Below, piece after piece: positions 28,401 to 36,095 of a stretch of DNA of 64,000 nucleotides. How positions within the stretch are numbered: the stretch's first letter is position 1; each line of letters starts with the position of its first letter. The stretch lies in NCBI GenBank assembly GCA_965214335.1, contig CBDCBO010000013.1, positions 1 to 64,000 on the forward strand, given 5' to 3'. The position numbers and the translations under genes are program-made. Source of the DNA: Velthaea sp965214335 (lineage in GTDB: Bacteria > Vulcanimicrobiota > Vulcanimicrobiia > Vulcanimicrobiales > Vulcanimicrobiaceae). The notes under the pieces were generated by a model, which was not told where the DNA came from, made no database searches, and was given only the letters and a program-made list of their open reading frames with translations.

Positions 28401-30241
28401 TCGAACGCCGTCATATTCTCGCCGACGCGAACGCCACATCCGATGTCGGCTTCGGCGAAACCACGCTTGGGGCGCTCTTCGAAGAGCGCGCTGCCGCGCA
28501 ACCGGACGCGCCGGCGCTGACGGCCGGCCGCACGACCTTGACGTATGGCGCGCTCGACGCGCGCGCCAACGCGCTGGCGCATTATCTGCGCTCGCGCATC
28601 GCGCCATCCGACTTGCCGATCGGAATCTGTGTCGAACGCGGCGCCGACGCCGTCGTCGCCCTGTTGGCGACGCTCAAAGCCGGCCGGGCATATATTCCGC
28701 TCGATCCCACGCACCCGGTGGCGCGTCTGCGGCACATCGTGGATGATAGCGAGATCGGCGCGCTCGTTACCGATGTTGCGGCCGGCGTCGAGCTGGCTCA
28801 GCCGGGCATACCCGTCATTCATCTCGGCCTCGACGCGGACGCGATCGCGGCGGCGCCGCAAACGTTACCCTTCGTTGCGCGCCACCCCGACCGGCCGGCA
28901 TACATCATCTATACATCGGGCTCCAGCGGCCGGCCCAAAGGCGTCGAAGTGACGCACCGGTCCGTCGTCAATCTGCTGTGCGCGATGTCGCGCGAGCCGG
29001 GATTAGCTCCGGCCGATGTCTTGTTGGCGGTAACGACGCTCGCGTTCGATATCGCGGCGCTCGAGGTGTTCTTACCGCTCGTGGTCGGCGCGCATGTCGT
29101 GATGGCTTCCAGCGAGGCGACCACCGATGCCCACGCGCTCATCGCGTTGATGGGCGCGACCGGCGTGACGGTCATGCAAGCGACGCCGTCGACTTGGCGG
29201 ATGATGCTCGAAGCGGGCTTCGTCGCACCGCCGGGGTTCAAGATGCTCGTCGGTGGCGAAGCGCTCTCGCGTGAGCTGGCCGATCGGCTTCTGGCCGGCG
29301 CCGGTGAACTGTGGAACATGTACGGGCCGACCGAAACGACGATCTGGTCGTCATGTTGCCGGATTGCGTCCGACGCCGGGCCGATCACCGTCGGGCGTCC
29401 GATCCTCAACACCCAGTTTTACGTTCTCGACGCGAACGATGAACCGGTGCCCGTCGGCGCGATCGGCGAACTGCACATCGCGGGCGCCGGCGTTGCACGA
29501 GGATACGTGAAGCGTCCTGAACTCAACGCGCGCAAATTCATCGCCAACCCGTTCGGGCCCGGGCGGATGTACCGGACGGGTGATGCGGCGCGACTGCTGC
29601 CGTCGGGGGCGTTCGCGATCCTGGGTCGGCTCGACGATCAAATCAAACTACGCGGATTCCGGATCGAACTCGGTGAGATCGAAGCGGTGCTCGCACAGCA
29701 AGCGAATCTTGCGGCGTGCGCCGTCGCGCTACGCGAAGATACACTCGGAGAATCGCGACTCGTGGCCTATTTCGTCGAGCGTCCCGAATGGCCGCAGACC
29801 GCTGCCGCGTTGCGCGCGTTAGCGGCGGAACACTTGCCGGAGTATATGATTCCGGCACTCTGGATGCGGCTGCCGGCGCTGCCGCTAAGCGCGAACGGCA
29901 AGCTCGACCGAGCCGCCCTGCCCGTGCCCGACGCCGCAGCGCGCGAAGCCGATACGTATGCCGCGCCGCGCACCGCTACGGAGCTGACGCTTGCGGCCAT
30001 CTGGGCCGAGATCCTACCGGTCGAACGGGTCGGGATCGACGACGACATCTTCTCGCTCGGCGCTGATTCGATTCACATCTTCCGCATCACGGCACGCGCC
30101 AACAAAGCCGGCTTGCCACTGGCGGCAAAGCAGCTCATGCGGCATCGAACGATCGCGGCGCTCGGCGCATATCTCGATGGATTGCGTCCGGCGGTTCGTG
30201 CGACCAACGGCGTCGTCCAGCCGACGCAACGCGGCGCTTGA
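22412..30241 (+). CDS. Hybrid PKS-NRPS megasynthase KS-AT-ACP-AMT-C-A-PCP
   Basis: The protein has 2609 residues from a GTG overlapping the preceding stop. Ketosynthase: about 11-440, Cys190, His326, His365. Acyltransferase: about 537-830, GHSVG Ser632, HAFH at 728-731 pointing to malonyl-CoA. ACP: GFDSL Ser967. Ala/Pro-rich linker. Class III PLP aminotransferase: about 1110-1540, NTGSEAVMAALRLAR, PLP Lys1387. Condensation domain: HHIICDG at 1694-1700. Adenylation domain: YIIYTSGSSGRPKG near 2164. PCP: LGADS Ser2553. The order matches the beta-aminating modules of mycosubtilin/iturin-type synthases: malonyl extension, transamination of the beta-ketone, then amide bond formation. Aligning the adenylation pocket to GrsA by eye gives DILQLGMIWK, one residue from the glycine code. 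There is no KR, DH or loading domain, so the starter is unknown. Confidence 0.93.
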   Translation: MNQRHERAAGPACDIAIIGLAGRFPGAPDVRRFWDNLCAGVESIAHFTDAQLEDAFDAAVRSRPNFVRARSVLEGVDAFDAGFFGMQSREADLTDPQHRVFLECCWEALEDAGYDPGAYAGAIGVLAGCSINSYFLRNVLSDRQSIEQFTSDYQVGSYAELVGAGHDFLATRVAYKLDLRGPAMTVQSACSTSLATVAAACQHLIGGQADIMLAGAVSITFPQQRGYLYAAGGMVSPDGHCRTFDAAANGTVFGAGAGVVVLRRLDDALAAGDTIYARIRGFGVTNDGAAKIGYTAPSSDGQARAIAAAQAMAGVAARDIGYVECHGTGTPLGDPIEFAALVQAFGADCAPRQCALGSVKTNVGHLDVAAGMTSLIKTALAIYHGKIPPTLHYTTPNPRIPIDGSPFFVNTQLGDWRGPATDRRAGVSAFGVGGTNVHLVLEAAPARPVLAAPVMPQAIVVSARTPAALAVARANLRAYFATADAAEFGAAAFTLQAGRRAFAHRFAVVAADPAEAARKLGAPDSPAPGASGSDTGGGVAFMFPGQGAQYAGMGRELYDRLPVFRAAIERCAAILAPLVRIDLRDLLYADATDRETLQSTELAQPAIFCIEYALAAVWIDWGIVPTAMIGHSVGEFVAACLAGVMTLEDALFLVAERGRLMRSLPGGAMLAVRLPAAELAPWLDAASAIAAVNGPALCVAAGPYESIAALERRLAQRDVLFRRLDTSHAFHSPMVEPIVAPLAERVAGVPLTAPSQAYVSSTTGDWISAGEATSPEYWARHCREPVRFAAGLDTLVAAGITTLLEVGPGSALGAFARQGAAKSVACTITGSLPGATHERGDLETMLESLALLWAAGVEPNWAALHPAAERRRLPLPAYPFERKRHWIDAAARPANAAPIELQPAAARPALERNSVPNSPQADVVSEPSHTAQALIEARIAGVLEDLSGEDIGGQDPASTFLTLGFDSLSLGRFAGHVQTQFGVSVTFRQLLGELPSIRALAAHILAIQPAQPAPAVAPSVSVAPAEPAEPVPGAPAASGGATPLAALMREQLAAMQALMRDQLAALGQAGHAAAPSAPVVATVAAPEAPSRFEVFRPGPSVPGASDLTDRQREHIADLIARTTARTARSKALTQAARAVLADPRVAAGFRSEWKEMVYPLVCDRAQGSRLWDVDGNEYIDLLNGFGQTAFGHSPDFVVAAVAKQLERGFPIGPQTELAGEVAELFCKLTGNARVTFCNTGSEAVMAALRLARTVTGRDRVVIFNGAYHGQFDEVLVKGARTSHRALPVAPGIPRESVANMTVLSYGTPDSLEWIREHATELAAVVVEPVQSRHPALVPTAFLHELRAITAASGTALVFDEVVTGFRVHPGGMQAVFGIRADLATYGKVVGGGMPIGILAGTTRFMDALDGGMWQYGDDSIPEVAPTFFAGTFVRHPLVMAAVLAVLRHLDAAGPALQIALSARTAGLVARLNALLEAGGLESRIENYGSLFYFNFTAHERLAGLLYYHLRERGIYIQEGFPCFLTTAHSAADVDAIVAAFESSLAELAGAGIFAVPEIPVHSVALTEEQTEIWLAAQLSDEASCAFNESVTLRLRGELDVVALSAAWKTVINRHDALRATLHPTGEAMKIAARTSFRLTPVDLSTLDPLAAEAALSTAVERDARLPFDMVDGPLVRAQLLRLGESEHALLLTAHHIICDGWSMNVMLGEFAEAYAAHVQARTPDLAHPLQFSTYARMQHERDRAEFERLETYWLSMFAEPVRPLELPTDRSRPRRKSFAGATRSARIDAAHYGRIKKAGARNGCTLFTTLLAGFATLAGRLADQTDVVVGVPAAGQSLLEDAVLVGHCVDFLPIRTRWTADASLRDVLTTVRRNVLDAYEHQSYTLGTLVRTLDVPREIDRLPLTDIQFNLERLADGVVLPGLDVQVEPNAKAFVNFDLFLNVIESEAGLRLDCDYSTDLFDAATIDRWLTYYVAMLDAFVADADTPAARVSILSPIERRHILADANATSDVGFGETTLGALFEERAAAQPDAPALTAGRTTLTYGALDARANALAHYLRSRIAPSDLPIGICVERGADAVVALLATLKAGRAYIPLDPTHPVARLRHIVDDSEIGALVTDVAAGVELAQPGIPVIHLGLDADAIAAAPQTLPFVARHPDRPAYIIYTSGSSGRPKGVEVTHRSVVNLLCAMSREPGLAPADVLLAVTTLAFDIAALEVFLPLVVGAHVVMASSEATTDAHALIALMGATGVTVMQATPSTWRMMLEAGFVAPPGFKMLVGGEALSRELADRLLAGAGELWNMYGPTETTIWSSCCRIASDAGPITVGRPILNTQFYVLDANDEPVPVGAIGELHIAGAGVARGYVKRPELNARKFIANPFGPGRMYRTGDAARLLPSGAFAILGRLDDQIKLRGFRIELGEIEAVLAQQANLAACAVALREDTLGESRLVAYFVERPEWPQTAAALRALAAEHLPEYMIPALWMRLPALPLSANGKLDRAALPVPDAAAREADTYAAPRTATELTLAAIWAEILPVERVGIDDDIFSLGADSIHIFRITARANKAGLPLAAKQLMRHRTIAALGAYLDGLRPAVRATNGVVQPTQRGA

Positions 30242-33200
30242 CGGAGGAACCCGCGGTCGATCCAATGCTCGTCGTCACCGCACCGCTTGCCGACCGGTAC
30301 GCGGCACCGCTGCCGGGCGCCGAATCGGCGCGCGTCTACCCCTGTTCGCAGGCGCAGCAGCGGTTTTGGTTCGAGGAGCAGCTGCACCCGCAGAATCCTG
30401 GACTCAACGTCGCCGTCCGGTGGGGCATCGAGGGCGATCTGCCGCCCGCGCTGCTCGAACGGGCCTGGCAGCACCTCATCGCCCGGCACGAGTCGTTGCG
30501 AACGCGCTTCGTCGTCAGCGACGGCGAGCCGATCCAAGTCGTCGAACCGAGCGTCCCGTTCGCGGTGCATTCAGTTGACTTGACCGGTCTGAGCGCGACG
30601 GCGGCGGCGGCCGAAGCGCAGCGGGTCGCAACGGCTGAAGCGGGCCGGCCGTTCGACGTCGGCGTCGCACCACTCGTGCGCGTCACCCGCGTCATGGAAA
30701 CGGCCTCCCGCTCGACGTTGCTCGTCACCGCTCATCATACGATTTGCGACGGTTGGTCGATCGGTATTCTCGCTGCGGAGATGGGCCGGTGCTGCGCGGC
30801 ACTGCAACGCGGTGAACCGATCGCGCTGCCCGAGCTCGAAACGACGTACGGCCGCTTCGCCCAAGCCGAGCGCGACTGGCTGGCATCCAGCTCGCTGCAC
30901 GATGAGGCCGAACGCTCGCGCGAGATGTTGCGCGGCTACAAGCAATTCGAGTTGCTGACGGATCGGCCGCGGCGACCGCTGCAAACCTCGAACGGCAGCA
31001 TTGTATCAGTGCTGCTCGATACGTCGCTTACTGCCGCTCTGCAGCAGCTGGCGCGCCGGAGCGGCTGCACGCTGTTCATGGCCGCGCTCGCAACGTTGTA
31101 CGCCCTGCTCTATCGGTACACGAGCGAAACCGACATTGCACTGGGCACGCAGGTCGTCGGGCGCGACGAAGTCGAGCTCGAAACGGTCGTCGGCTGCTTC
31201 ATCAACACGGTCGCCGTGCGCGTCGACGTGGCGGACGATCCGACGTTCCTCGAGCTGCTCGAACGAACGCGAGACAGCGTCACCGAGACGTTCGAGCTGC
31301 GGCATTTTCCGCTCGAACGGCTCATCGAAGTTGTGAATCCCAAGCGTGACTTGAGCCGAAATGCGCTCTTCTCCGTGAATTTTATTTTCCAGCGCTCGTT
31401 CATCACAGATGCCACCTACGGCACGTTTTCGCTCGTCGACATGCCGTCACGGTCGGCCGGTGCGCTCTACGATCTCAACTTCTTCATGGTCGAACGTCCG
31501 GACGGCTGGCGTTTGTCGTGTGAATTCAACACCGATCTGTTCGAGGCGCGCACCGTCAACGGATTGATCGAGCGGTTCGAAACGCTCTTGCGCGCGGTCG
31601 TCGCCGATCCGCGGCAACACATCGCGCACGTGCCGCTGCTCGGAACCGCCGAGCGTAACGCACTGACCGTCACGGCGAATCGAACCCAAACCGAGTATCC
31701 GCGCGACGCGACACTGGCAACGCTGTTCGCCGCCCAAGCGGCTCGAACGCCGCACGCCGTCGCGGTCGAATGCGGTGCGCACACGCTCACCTACGCCGAA
31801 CTCGAAGCCGCGGCGAATCGGCTCGCCCGCACGCTCGCCGCGCGCGGCGTTGGCACCGGCGCTCGGGTCGGAATCCTACTCACTCGCACACCGGCCCTGA
31901 TCGTCGCGCTACTCGCCGTCGTCAAGAGCGGCGCCGCGTACGTGCCGCTCGATCCGACCTATCCGGCGCAACGGCTCGACGCTATCGTGCAGCAGTCCGC
32001 GCTTGCCGTCATCGTGTCCGAGTCGCACTTGCGCGACCGGTGTAAGGCGCCCGCCGACGCGTTCATCGCCGTCGATACCGAGCGCGCGACGATCGACCGC
32101 TACAGCGCCGAACCGGTTCCAAACGCAGCCGCTGCCCATGATGTAGCGTATGTCATCTACACGTCCGGCTCGACCGGCCAACCAAAAGGCGTTCAAGTCG
32201 AGCATCGCGCGCTGGTCAATCTGCTGTGGGCCATGGCGGCCGCGCCGGGCATCGCGCCGGACGATGTGCTCGTCGCGGTGACGACGGTGTCGTTTGACAT
32301 CGCCGGTCTGGAATTGTTTCTCCCGCTCGTTGCCGGCGCGCGGCTCGTCATCGCCGATGAAGCCGCCGCCGTCGACGGCGCGGCACTCGGCGCACTCATA
32401 GGGCGCTGCGGGGCGACGATGATGCAAGCCACGCCGATCACGTGGCAGTTGCTGATCGAAGCCGGCTGGGCCGGGTCACCGCGGCTCAAGATCTTGTGCG
32501 GCGGCGAGGCGCTCACGCGCAAGCTGGCCGACGAACTGCTCGCACGCGGAAGCGAGCTTTGGAATATGTACGGGCCGACCGAAACAACGATCTGGTCGTC
32601 GGCGCTACGGGTGACCGCGGGCTCCGATCCGATCCGCATTGGAGCGCCGATCGCCAATACCCAATTCTATATTCTTGATCCCAACGGCGAACTCGTTCCA
32701 CGCGGCGTCGCGGGTGAATTATGTATCGGCGGAGACGGCGTGGCGCGCGGCTACTTCGGGCAACCGGCATTGACCGCCGAGCGCTTCGTACCCGATCCCT
32801 TCGCTACCATCGCGGGCGCGCGGCTGTATCGCACCGGCGACGTCGTTCGGCGCGATAGCGGCGACACGTTGGAGTTCCTTGGCCGCACCGATCGGCAAAT
32901 CAAACTGCGCGGTTTCCGCATCGAACTCGGAGAGATTGAAGCAGCCATACAGCAGCTGCCGGACGTCGCCGCCGGCGCGGCGGTGCTGCGCCATGACAGC
33001 GCCCGCGATGCGGCGATCTGGGCCTTCGTCGTGCCGGCCGCCGGCACGCCGGACGACGGCTGGACCGCGCGTTTACGGCTGTGCTTGAGCGAGACATTGC
33101 CGCACTATATGATTCCGGCGCGGATCGTCGTACTCGAAGCGCTGCCGCACACGCCCAACGGCAAAGTCGACCGCAACGCATTGCCGCAAACGGCCGGGCA

Positions 33201-34314
33201 CGAGCACCGGAATGAGACCGAACCGCCGGCGACGCCGACGGAGATCGTCCTCGCGGGCCTCATCAGCGAGATGCTGGAGCGCGATGCGATCGGCCGCCAC
33301 GACGATATCTTCGCGCTTGGCTTCCACTCGCTGCTCGCGGTGCGCCTGGTCGGACGAATCGCGAAGACGTTCGGCGTCGATTTGCCGCTGCGAACGCTGT
33401 TCGACGCGCCGACGGTCGAACAACTAGCCGGGCGCATTACGCCGCCGTCGGACCAACCGGCGGCGGCCGACGCGCCGCGACCGATCGTCACCATCAATGC
33501 GGGCGGCTCGCAGCCCGCGTTCGCGTATCTGCATAGCGACGTACTGGCCGACGGCCTCTACTCGCGCCGGTTAGCCGCCGTAACCGGATCGAGCCAACCG
33601 TTCCACGCCATCGCACCACACGGAACGGCGGGACTGCCCTTGGAGGCGACCGTTGAAGCGATGGCCCGGGATTATTTGCCGCGCCTGCGCAGCGTGCAAC
33701 CCGACGGACCCTACCGGCTGGGCGGCTTTTGCGCGGGTGGACTCGTTGCTTACGAACTCGCCCGCTTATTGCAGGTGCAAGGTGAGACCGTCGAACGCTT
33801 GGTGTTGATCAACGCCTCCGCCCCGTCGAGCCGGACGCTCGTCATCGGAGACCGTATCATTCGAGCGATTGGGCTCAACGCGAAACTCGGACCCCGGCTG
33901 CGTGAAAGCCTGATCTACAATGTCGCCCGCTTGGCGGAGGCAATCGGCGAAGGACCGCGCGCGATCTTCGGCTTTTTCGCTAACCGGACGCGCGCGCTGT
34001 TCGCCCGCGCGGAGCGTGACAAACGCACCGAGATGGCCGAATTCGAGCCGTTCGAGAAGCGCAGCGGCACCCGCGAAACTGAAAATTACTTTGCTCATCT
34101 CGTCGCGGCGCTGACCTATCATCCGCGGCCCTACGCTGGTGTGCTCACGCTGATCTGGGGCGTCGATCAAGCGTTGATGCCGGCCGATCCGACCGTCGGC
34201 TGGAGCCGGTTCGCGCGGACCGTTACGGTGGCCCCGATGACCGGCGGCCATGTGTCGCCGCTGCACGATCGCATCGACGAACTCGGGCGTGTGTTGGGCC
34301 GAGTATTAGCGTGA
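30238..34314 (+). CDS. NRPS C-A-PCP-TE with cysteine-type thioesterase
   Basis: This is a 1358-residue terminal module. Condensation domain: about 30-450, HHTICDG with His167. Adenylation domain: about 490-985, YVIYTSGSTGQPKG. PCP: GFHSL with Ser1031. Thioesterase: about 1080-1358. The hand-read adenylation code is again DILQLGMIWK (glycine-like), and long stretches match the previous adenylation domain, so the modules look duplicated. The thioesterase nucleophile elbow reads GGFCAGG, so Cys1165 replaces the usual Ser; candidate triad partners are Asp1310 (WGVDQ) and His1338 (GGHVS). It releases the chain by hydrolysis or cyclisation. The TTG at 30238 overlaps the upstream stop (TTGA); an ATG at 30265 is an alternative. 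A GGAGG at 30243-30247 lies too far from the ATG for normal spacing. Confidence 0.93.
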   Translation: MTEEPAVDPMLVVTAPLADRYAAPLPGAESARVYPCSQAQQRFWFEEQLHPQNPGLNVAVRWGIEGDLPPALLERAWQHLIARHESLRTRFVVSDGEPIQVVEPSVPFAVHSVDLTGLSATAAAAEAQRVATAEAGRPFDVGVAPLVRVTRVMETASRSTLLVTAHHTICDGWSIGILAAEMGRCCAALQRGEPIALPELETTYGRFAQAERDWLASSSLHDEAERSREMLRGYKQFELLTDRPRRPLQTSNGSIVSVLLDTSLTAALQQLARRSGCTLFMAALATLYALLYRYTSETDIALGTQVVGRDEVELETVVGCFINTVAVRVDVADDPTFLELLERTRDSVTETFELRHFPLERLIEVVNPKRDLSRNALFSVNFIFQRSFITDATYGTFSLVDMPSRSAGALYDLNFFMVERPDGWRLSCEFNTDLFEARTVNGLIERFETLLRAVVADPRQHIAHVPLLGTAERNALTVTANRTQTEYPRDATLATLFAAQAARTPHAVAVECGAHTLTYAELEAAANRLARTLAARGVGTGARVGILLTRTPALIVALLAVVKSGAAYVPLDPTYPAQRLDAIVQQSALAVIVSESHLRDRCKAPADAFIAVDTERATIDRYSAEPVPNAAAAHDVAYVIYTSGSTGQPKGVQVEHRALVNLLWAMAAAPGIAPDDVLVAVTTVSFDIAGLELFLPLVAGARLVIADEAAAVDGAALGALIGRCGATMMQATPITWQLLIEAGWAGSPRLKILCGGEALTRKLADELLARGSELWNMYGPTETTIWSSALRVTAGSDPIRIGAPIANTQFYILDPNGELVPRGVAGELCIGGDGVARGYFGQPALTAERFVPDPFATIAGARLYRTGDVVRRDSGDTLEFLGRTDRQIKLRGFRIELGEIEAAIQQLPDVAAGAAVLRHDSARDAAIWAFVVPAAGTPDDGWTARLRLCLSETLPHYMIPARIVVLEALPHTPNGKVDRNALPQTAGHEHRNETEPPATPTEIVLAGLISEMLERDAIGRHDDIFALGFHSLLAVRLVGRIAKTFGVDLPLRTLFDAPTVEQLAGRITPPSDQPAAADAPRPIVTINAGGSQPAFAYLHSDVLADGLYSRRLAAVTGSSQPFHAIAPHGTAGLPLEATVEAMARDYLPRLRSVQPDGPYRLGGFCAGGLVAYELARLLQVQGETVERLVLINASAPSSRTLVIGDRIIRAIGLNAKLGPRLRESLIYNVARLAEAIGEGPRAIFGFFANRTRALFARAERDKRTEMAEFEPFEKRSGTRETENYFAHLVAALTYHPRPYAGVLTLIWGVDQALMPADPTVGWSRFARTVTVAPMTGGHVSPLHDRIDELGRVLGRVLA

Positions 34315-35207
34315 ATTCGCCCGTATCTGCCGCACCGCGCGGCCACATCTTCGAGGCCGAATCCGACCAGTTCCGCGATGATTTCGATCGCCGGCCGTTT
34401 GCATTCCGGCACACGTTGGCGAGCGATCCGTTATTTGAAACCGGACGGCTGATCGAAGTCGCGCGGCAACTAGCGGCCGATCCGCGCGACGTGTATTACG
34501 ACGCGGGCGATGTCGAGATCGGCCAGCGCTGGGACGACATTCCGGCTTGCGAACTCTCCGTCGCGCAGCTGCTCGAGCGGATCGAACACGCCAACGCCTG
34601 GATCATCTTGCGTAAGGTCGACAAACTCCCCGCGTATGCTGCACTCTTGGATGCGTGCCTCGCCGAGATCGAACAACGCTCGGGCCGAAACCTGCGCGAC
34701 GTCATGAAGATTCGCAACGCGCTCGTCTTCATTAGTTCGCCGCATCGCATTACGACGTATCACATCGATCGGGAATGTAGTTGTTTGCTGCAAATTCGCG
34801 GCAGCAAGACGATCAATGTATTCGATCGAAACGATCGCGACGTGCTCAGCGAGGAAGAGCTCGAACGCTTCTGGACGATCGACAATAATTCGGCGACCTA
34901 CAAGCCGGAATTACAGCAGCGCGCCAGCGTGTTCGAACTTGTCCCCGGCAACGCCGTGCATCTTCCGGTAAACGCGCCGCATTGGCTAAAGAACGGGCCT
35001 GAGGTTTCGATCTCCTTGAACGTGAATTTTCACTACAAAGATAGTGCGCTTGCCGATATCTACCGCACCAACTATTGGTTGCGCAAAATTGGTTTGAAGC
35101 CGACGCCGCCGCGCCGGTCGGCCTTGCTCGACGGCCTCAAACGCTCGGCCTACGGGTCGACCGGGGCCCTGCGCACGATGGTGCGCCGGCTCGCGCGCAA
35201 AGGTTGA
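34311..35207 (+). CDS. Cupin/JmjC-like Fe(II)-dependent oxygenase (paralogue 1)
   Basis: This is a 298-residue protein starting with GTG over the synthetase stop (GTGA). A cupin-like core carries a facial-triad pattern: TTYHIDRE (His151, Asp153) followed by LLQIRGSKTINVFDRND and GNAVHLPVNAPHW (His217). This arrangement is shared by JmjC/cupin-8-type 2-oxoglutarate hydroxylases, which hydroxylate amino-acid side chains, free or on a carrier. Position immediately after the thioesterase-containing gene suggests tailoring of the peptide or of a PCP-bound residue. I cannot identify a substrate. The next gene is a clear paralogue with the same spacing of metal ligands. Requirement for 2-oxoglutarate is inferred from the family. 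Confidence 0.72.
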   Translation: MNSPVSAAPRGHIFEAESDQFRDDFDRRPFAFRHTLASDPLFETGRLIEVARQLAADPRDVYYDAGDVEIGQRWDDIPACELSVAQLLERIEHANAWIILRKVDKLPAYAALLDACLAEIEQRSGRNLRDVMKIRNALVFISSPHRITTYHIDRECSCLLQIRGSKTINVFDRNDRDVLSEEELERFWTIDNNSATYKPELQQRASVFELVPGNAVHLPVNAPHWLKNGPEVSISLNVNFHYKDSALADIYRTNYWLRKIGLKPTPPRRSALLDGLKRSAYGSTGALRTMVRRLARKG

Positions 35208-35240
35208 CGTCATGACAACCTATGAAGGCGAGCCGCATTC

Positions 35241-36095
35241 TTGACCGGGCGCTATCGTCAACCGGAACGCACGCCGGCAAACATCCTCGTACCGGGCCAG
35301 AAACTGCTCTTTCGCGAACACTACAACCAAACGTGTTTCATGTTCGAGCACGCGCTGCAGTGGCCGGACCTGTTCGAGCTCGCTAACGTGGTCGAACTGT
35401 CGGAACGTCATCCCGATTCATCGTACTCGACGCACGACGACCCGCTCGATGACGACGTTCAACGCGCGCGAAAGCCCAAGACGCTGGCCCAAACGATTGC
35501 GACGATGGCCGACACGGACTCGCTCGTTATCGTAAAAGGCTTGGCTGACGATCCCGAGTTCGGTCCGGTCTTCGCCGACCTGCTCGCTGAATTCGAAGAC
35601 ACGCTGGGAGAGTTGCTCCGGGCCGACGTGGCGCACGCCGGCGCTACGCTCGTTATGAGTTCACCACGCCGGGTAACGCCTTACCACATCGACGACGAAG
35701 TACGCTTCCTGTTGCAACTGCGGGGCGAAAACATCGTCAACGTGTTCGATCCCAACGATCGCACGCTGCTCACCGAGAGCGAACTCGAAGCGTTTTATAC
35801 CGGTGATGCGAACGCGGCGAAATTTAAAAAAGAACGTCAGCACGAAGCGCGCGTTTTCGACTTCGTACCGGGCACCGGCTTGCATTTGCCCGTGCTCGCG
35901 CCATGTTGGACCCTCAACGGCGACTCGATCTCGGTAGCGATCAGTCTGGACTTTGGGCTGCACTCGAACGCCCGGACGGCGAAGGTGTACCGGCGCAAGA
36001 AAAACTTGCGCAACCGCGGGATTGCGCCGCTGCTATCGGCGGTCTCGTTGTGGCAGGACACCCGCGACGCCGGCGCGCCGGCCGGCAATCAGTGA
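35241..36095 (+). CDS. Cupin/JmjC-like Fe(II)-dependent oxygenase (paralogue 2)
   Basis: This is a 284-residue paralogue of the preceding gene. It has TPYHIDDE (His149, Asp151), LLQLRGENIVNVFDPND and GLHLPVLAPCW (His215), so ligand spacing is the same as in paralogue 1 (64 residues between Asp and the distal His in both). It probably starts at the TTG at 35241, because an in-frame stop lies at 35223-35225 and the next ATG (35340) would remove conserved sequence. Two adjacent hydroxylases suggest two oxidation sites or two-step oxidation of one residue. Its stop overlaps the ATG of the hydrolase gene (TGATG). Confidence 0.7.
   Translation: MTGRYRQPERTPANILVPGQKLLFREHYNQTCFMFEHALQWPDLFELANVVELSERHPDSSYSTHDDPLDDDVQRARKPKTLAQTIATMADTDSLVIVKGLADDPEFGPVFADLLAEFEDTLGELLRADVAHAGATLVMSSPRRVTPYHIDDEVRFLLQLRGENIVNVFDPNDRTLLTESELEAFYTGDANAAKFKKERQHEARVFDFVPGTGLHLPVLAPCWTLNGDSISVAISLDFGLHSNARTAKVYRRKKNLRNRGIAPLLSAVSLWQDTRDAGAPAGNQ

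Noticed and set aside
35903..36094. N-terminal extension of the hydrolase frame
   Set aside because: It overlaps the oxygenase in another frame and would bury the signal peptide that starts at the ATG at 36095.
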